A stretch of 15,222 bases of DNA, taken from the NCBI GenBank assembly GCA_964618405.1, contig CAZUAY010000067.1, forward strand, positions 1 to 15,222, read 5' to 3'. Source of the DNA: JBBQIY01 sp964618405. GTDB taxonomy: Bacteria > Verrucomicrobiota > Kiritimatiellia > RFP12 > UBA3636. Position numbers and translations under genes: made by a program. Position 1 is the stretch's first letter, and every line of letters begins with the position of its first letter. The notes beneath the pieces were generated by a model that saw only the letters and a list, made by a program, of their open reading frames with translations, had not been told where the DNA came from and did no database searches. Shown in pieces: positions 15,141 to 15,222 of this stretch.

Positions 15141-15207
15141 TGGTAATCGGTCAGTCGGTCAGTCGGTCAGTCGCGAGTAGTGAGTTGCGAGTTGTGAGTT
15201 GCGAGTG
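15141..15207. repeat. Intergenic short tandem repeats: 8-mer x3 followed by 7-mer x5
   Basis: CGGTCAGT occurs three times in perfect tandem (15148-15171). A 7-bp unit then alternates: GCGAGTA, GTGAGTT, GCGAGTT, GTGAGTT, GCGAGTG (15173-15207). The block begins with TGGTAATCGGTCAG (15141-15154), identical over 14 bp to the reverse complement of 12278-12291 in the rsmE-GNAT gap. It lies just upstream of the grpE promoter and runs towards the window edge. I see no coding frame I would support in 15123-15222. Confidence 0.8.
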
Positions 15208-15222
15208 GGCGAGCCTGTAGCC

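Noticed and set aside
15148..15207. Short tandem repeats as a CRISPR array
   Set aside because: Units are 7-8 bp, contiguous and without unique spacers.
15095..15222. CIRCE or sigma32-type heat-shock operator upstream of grpE
   Set aside because: No TTAGCACTC-N9-GAGTGCTAA-like inverted repeat or sigma32 -35/-10 pair could be found; the repeats here are direct, not inverted.

Overview
The window looks like chromosomal DNA of a PVC-group bacterium, most likely Kiritimatiellota, Verrucomicrobiota or Lentisphaerota. This is inferred from three things: a C-terminal extracellular repeat tail of the 'choice-of-anchor Q' type at the left edge, a GC-rich intergenic palindrome whose translation (GHSCP...) I recall from hypothetical proteins of that group, and a GH28-like beta-helix enzyme in a mixed gene neighbourhood. 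No marker gene proves it. There is no tRNA, rRNA, CRISPR array, transposase or phage gene.

Layout. Bases 2-412 (+) are the 3' end of a secreted beta-helix-type protein. Everything else is on the minus strand. Reading in the direction of transcription from the right edge, the first group is grpE (15034-14393), dnaJ (14389-13172) and rsmE (13137-12397). It is preceded by a good sigma70-type promoter (15122-15094) and by a tract of short tandem repeats. A 212-bp gap with a perfect 16-bp-stem palindrome follows. The second, tightly spaced run of seven genes is: GNAT acetyltransferase (12184-11708), GH28-like beta-helix protein (11687-10515), an unrecognised 276-residue protein (10500-9670), a dolichol/polyprenol-phosphate mannose synthase-like GT2 (9597-8836), a 1330-residue DUF2723 membrane protein with a TPR-like tail (8794-4802), a parvulin prolyl isomerase (4694-3816) and a second giant GT-C-like membrane protein of the PTPS-related/YfhO type (3785-465).

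How the genes may work together. GrpE and DnaJ are DnaK co-chaperones, and RsmE modifies 16S rRNA; dnaK is not between them. In the second run, the GT2 enzyme would charge a polyprenyl phosphate with a sugar, and the two large GT-C-like membrane proteins are plausible users of that lipid-linked sugar outside the membrane. This would be a small protein- or surface-glycosylation module, which is inference from family membership and adjacency.

The most interesting signals are four. (1) Three genes without a Shine-Dalgarno sequence (rsmE, the GNAT gene, the GT2 gene) each have the hexamer TAGAAT exactly 6 or 7 nt before the ATG, as expected for promoters of leaderless mRNAs. (2) A nested-hairpin repeat lies in frame inside the apparent 5' end of the last membrane-protein gene. 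(3) Two intergenic regions share the same outer sequence blocks around different cores. (4) An uncharacterised, motif-rich protein appears translationally linked to a GH28-like enzyme that has no signal peptide.
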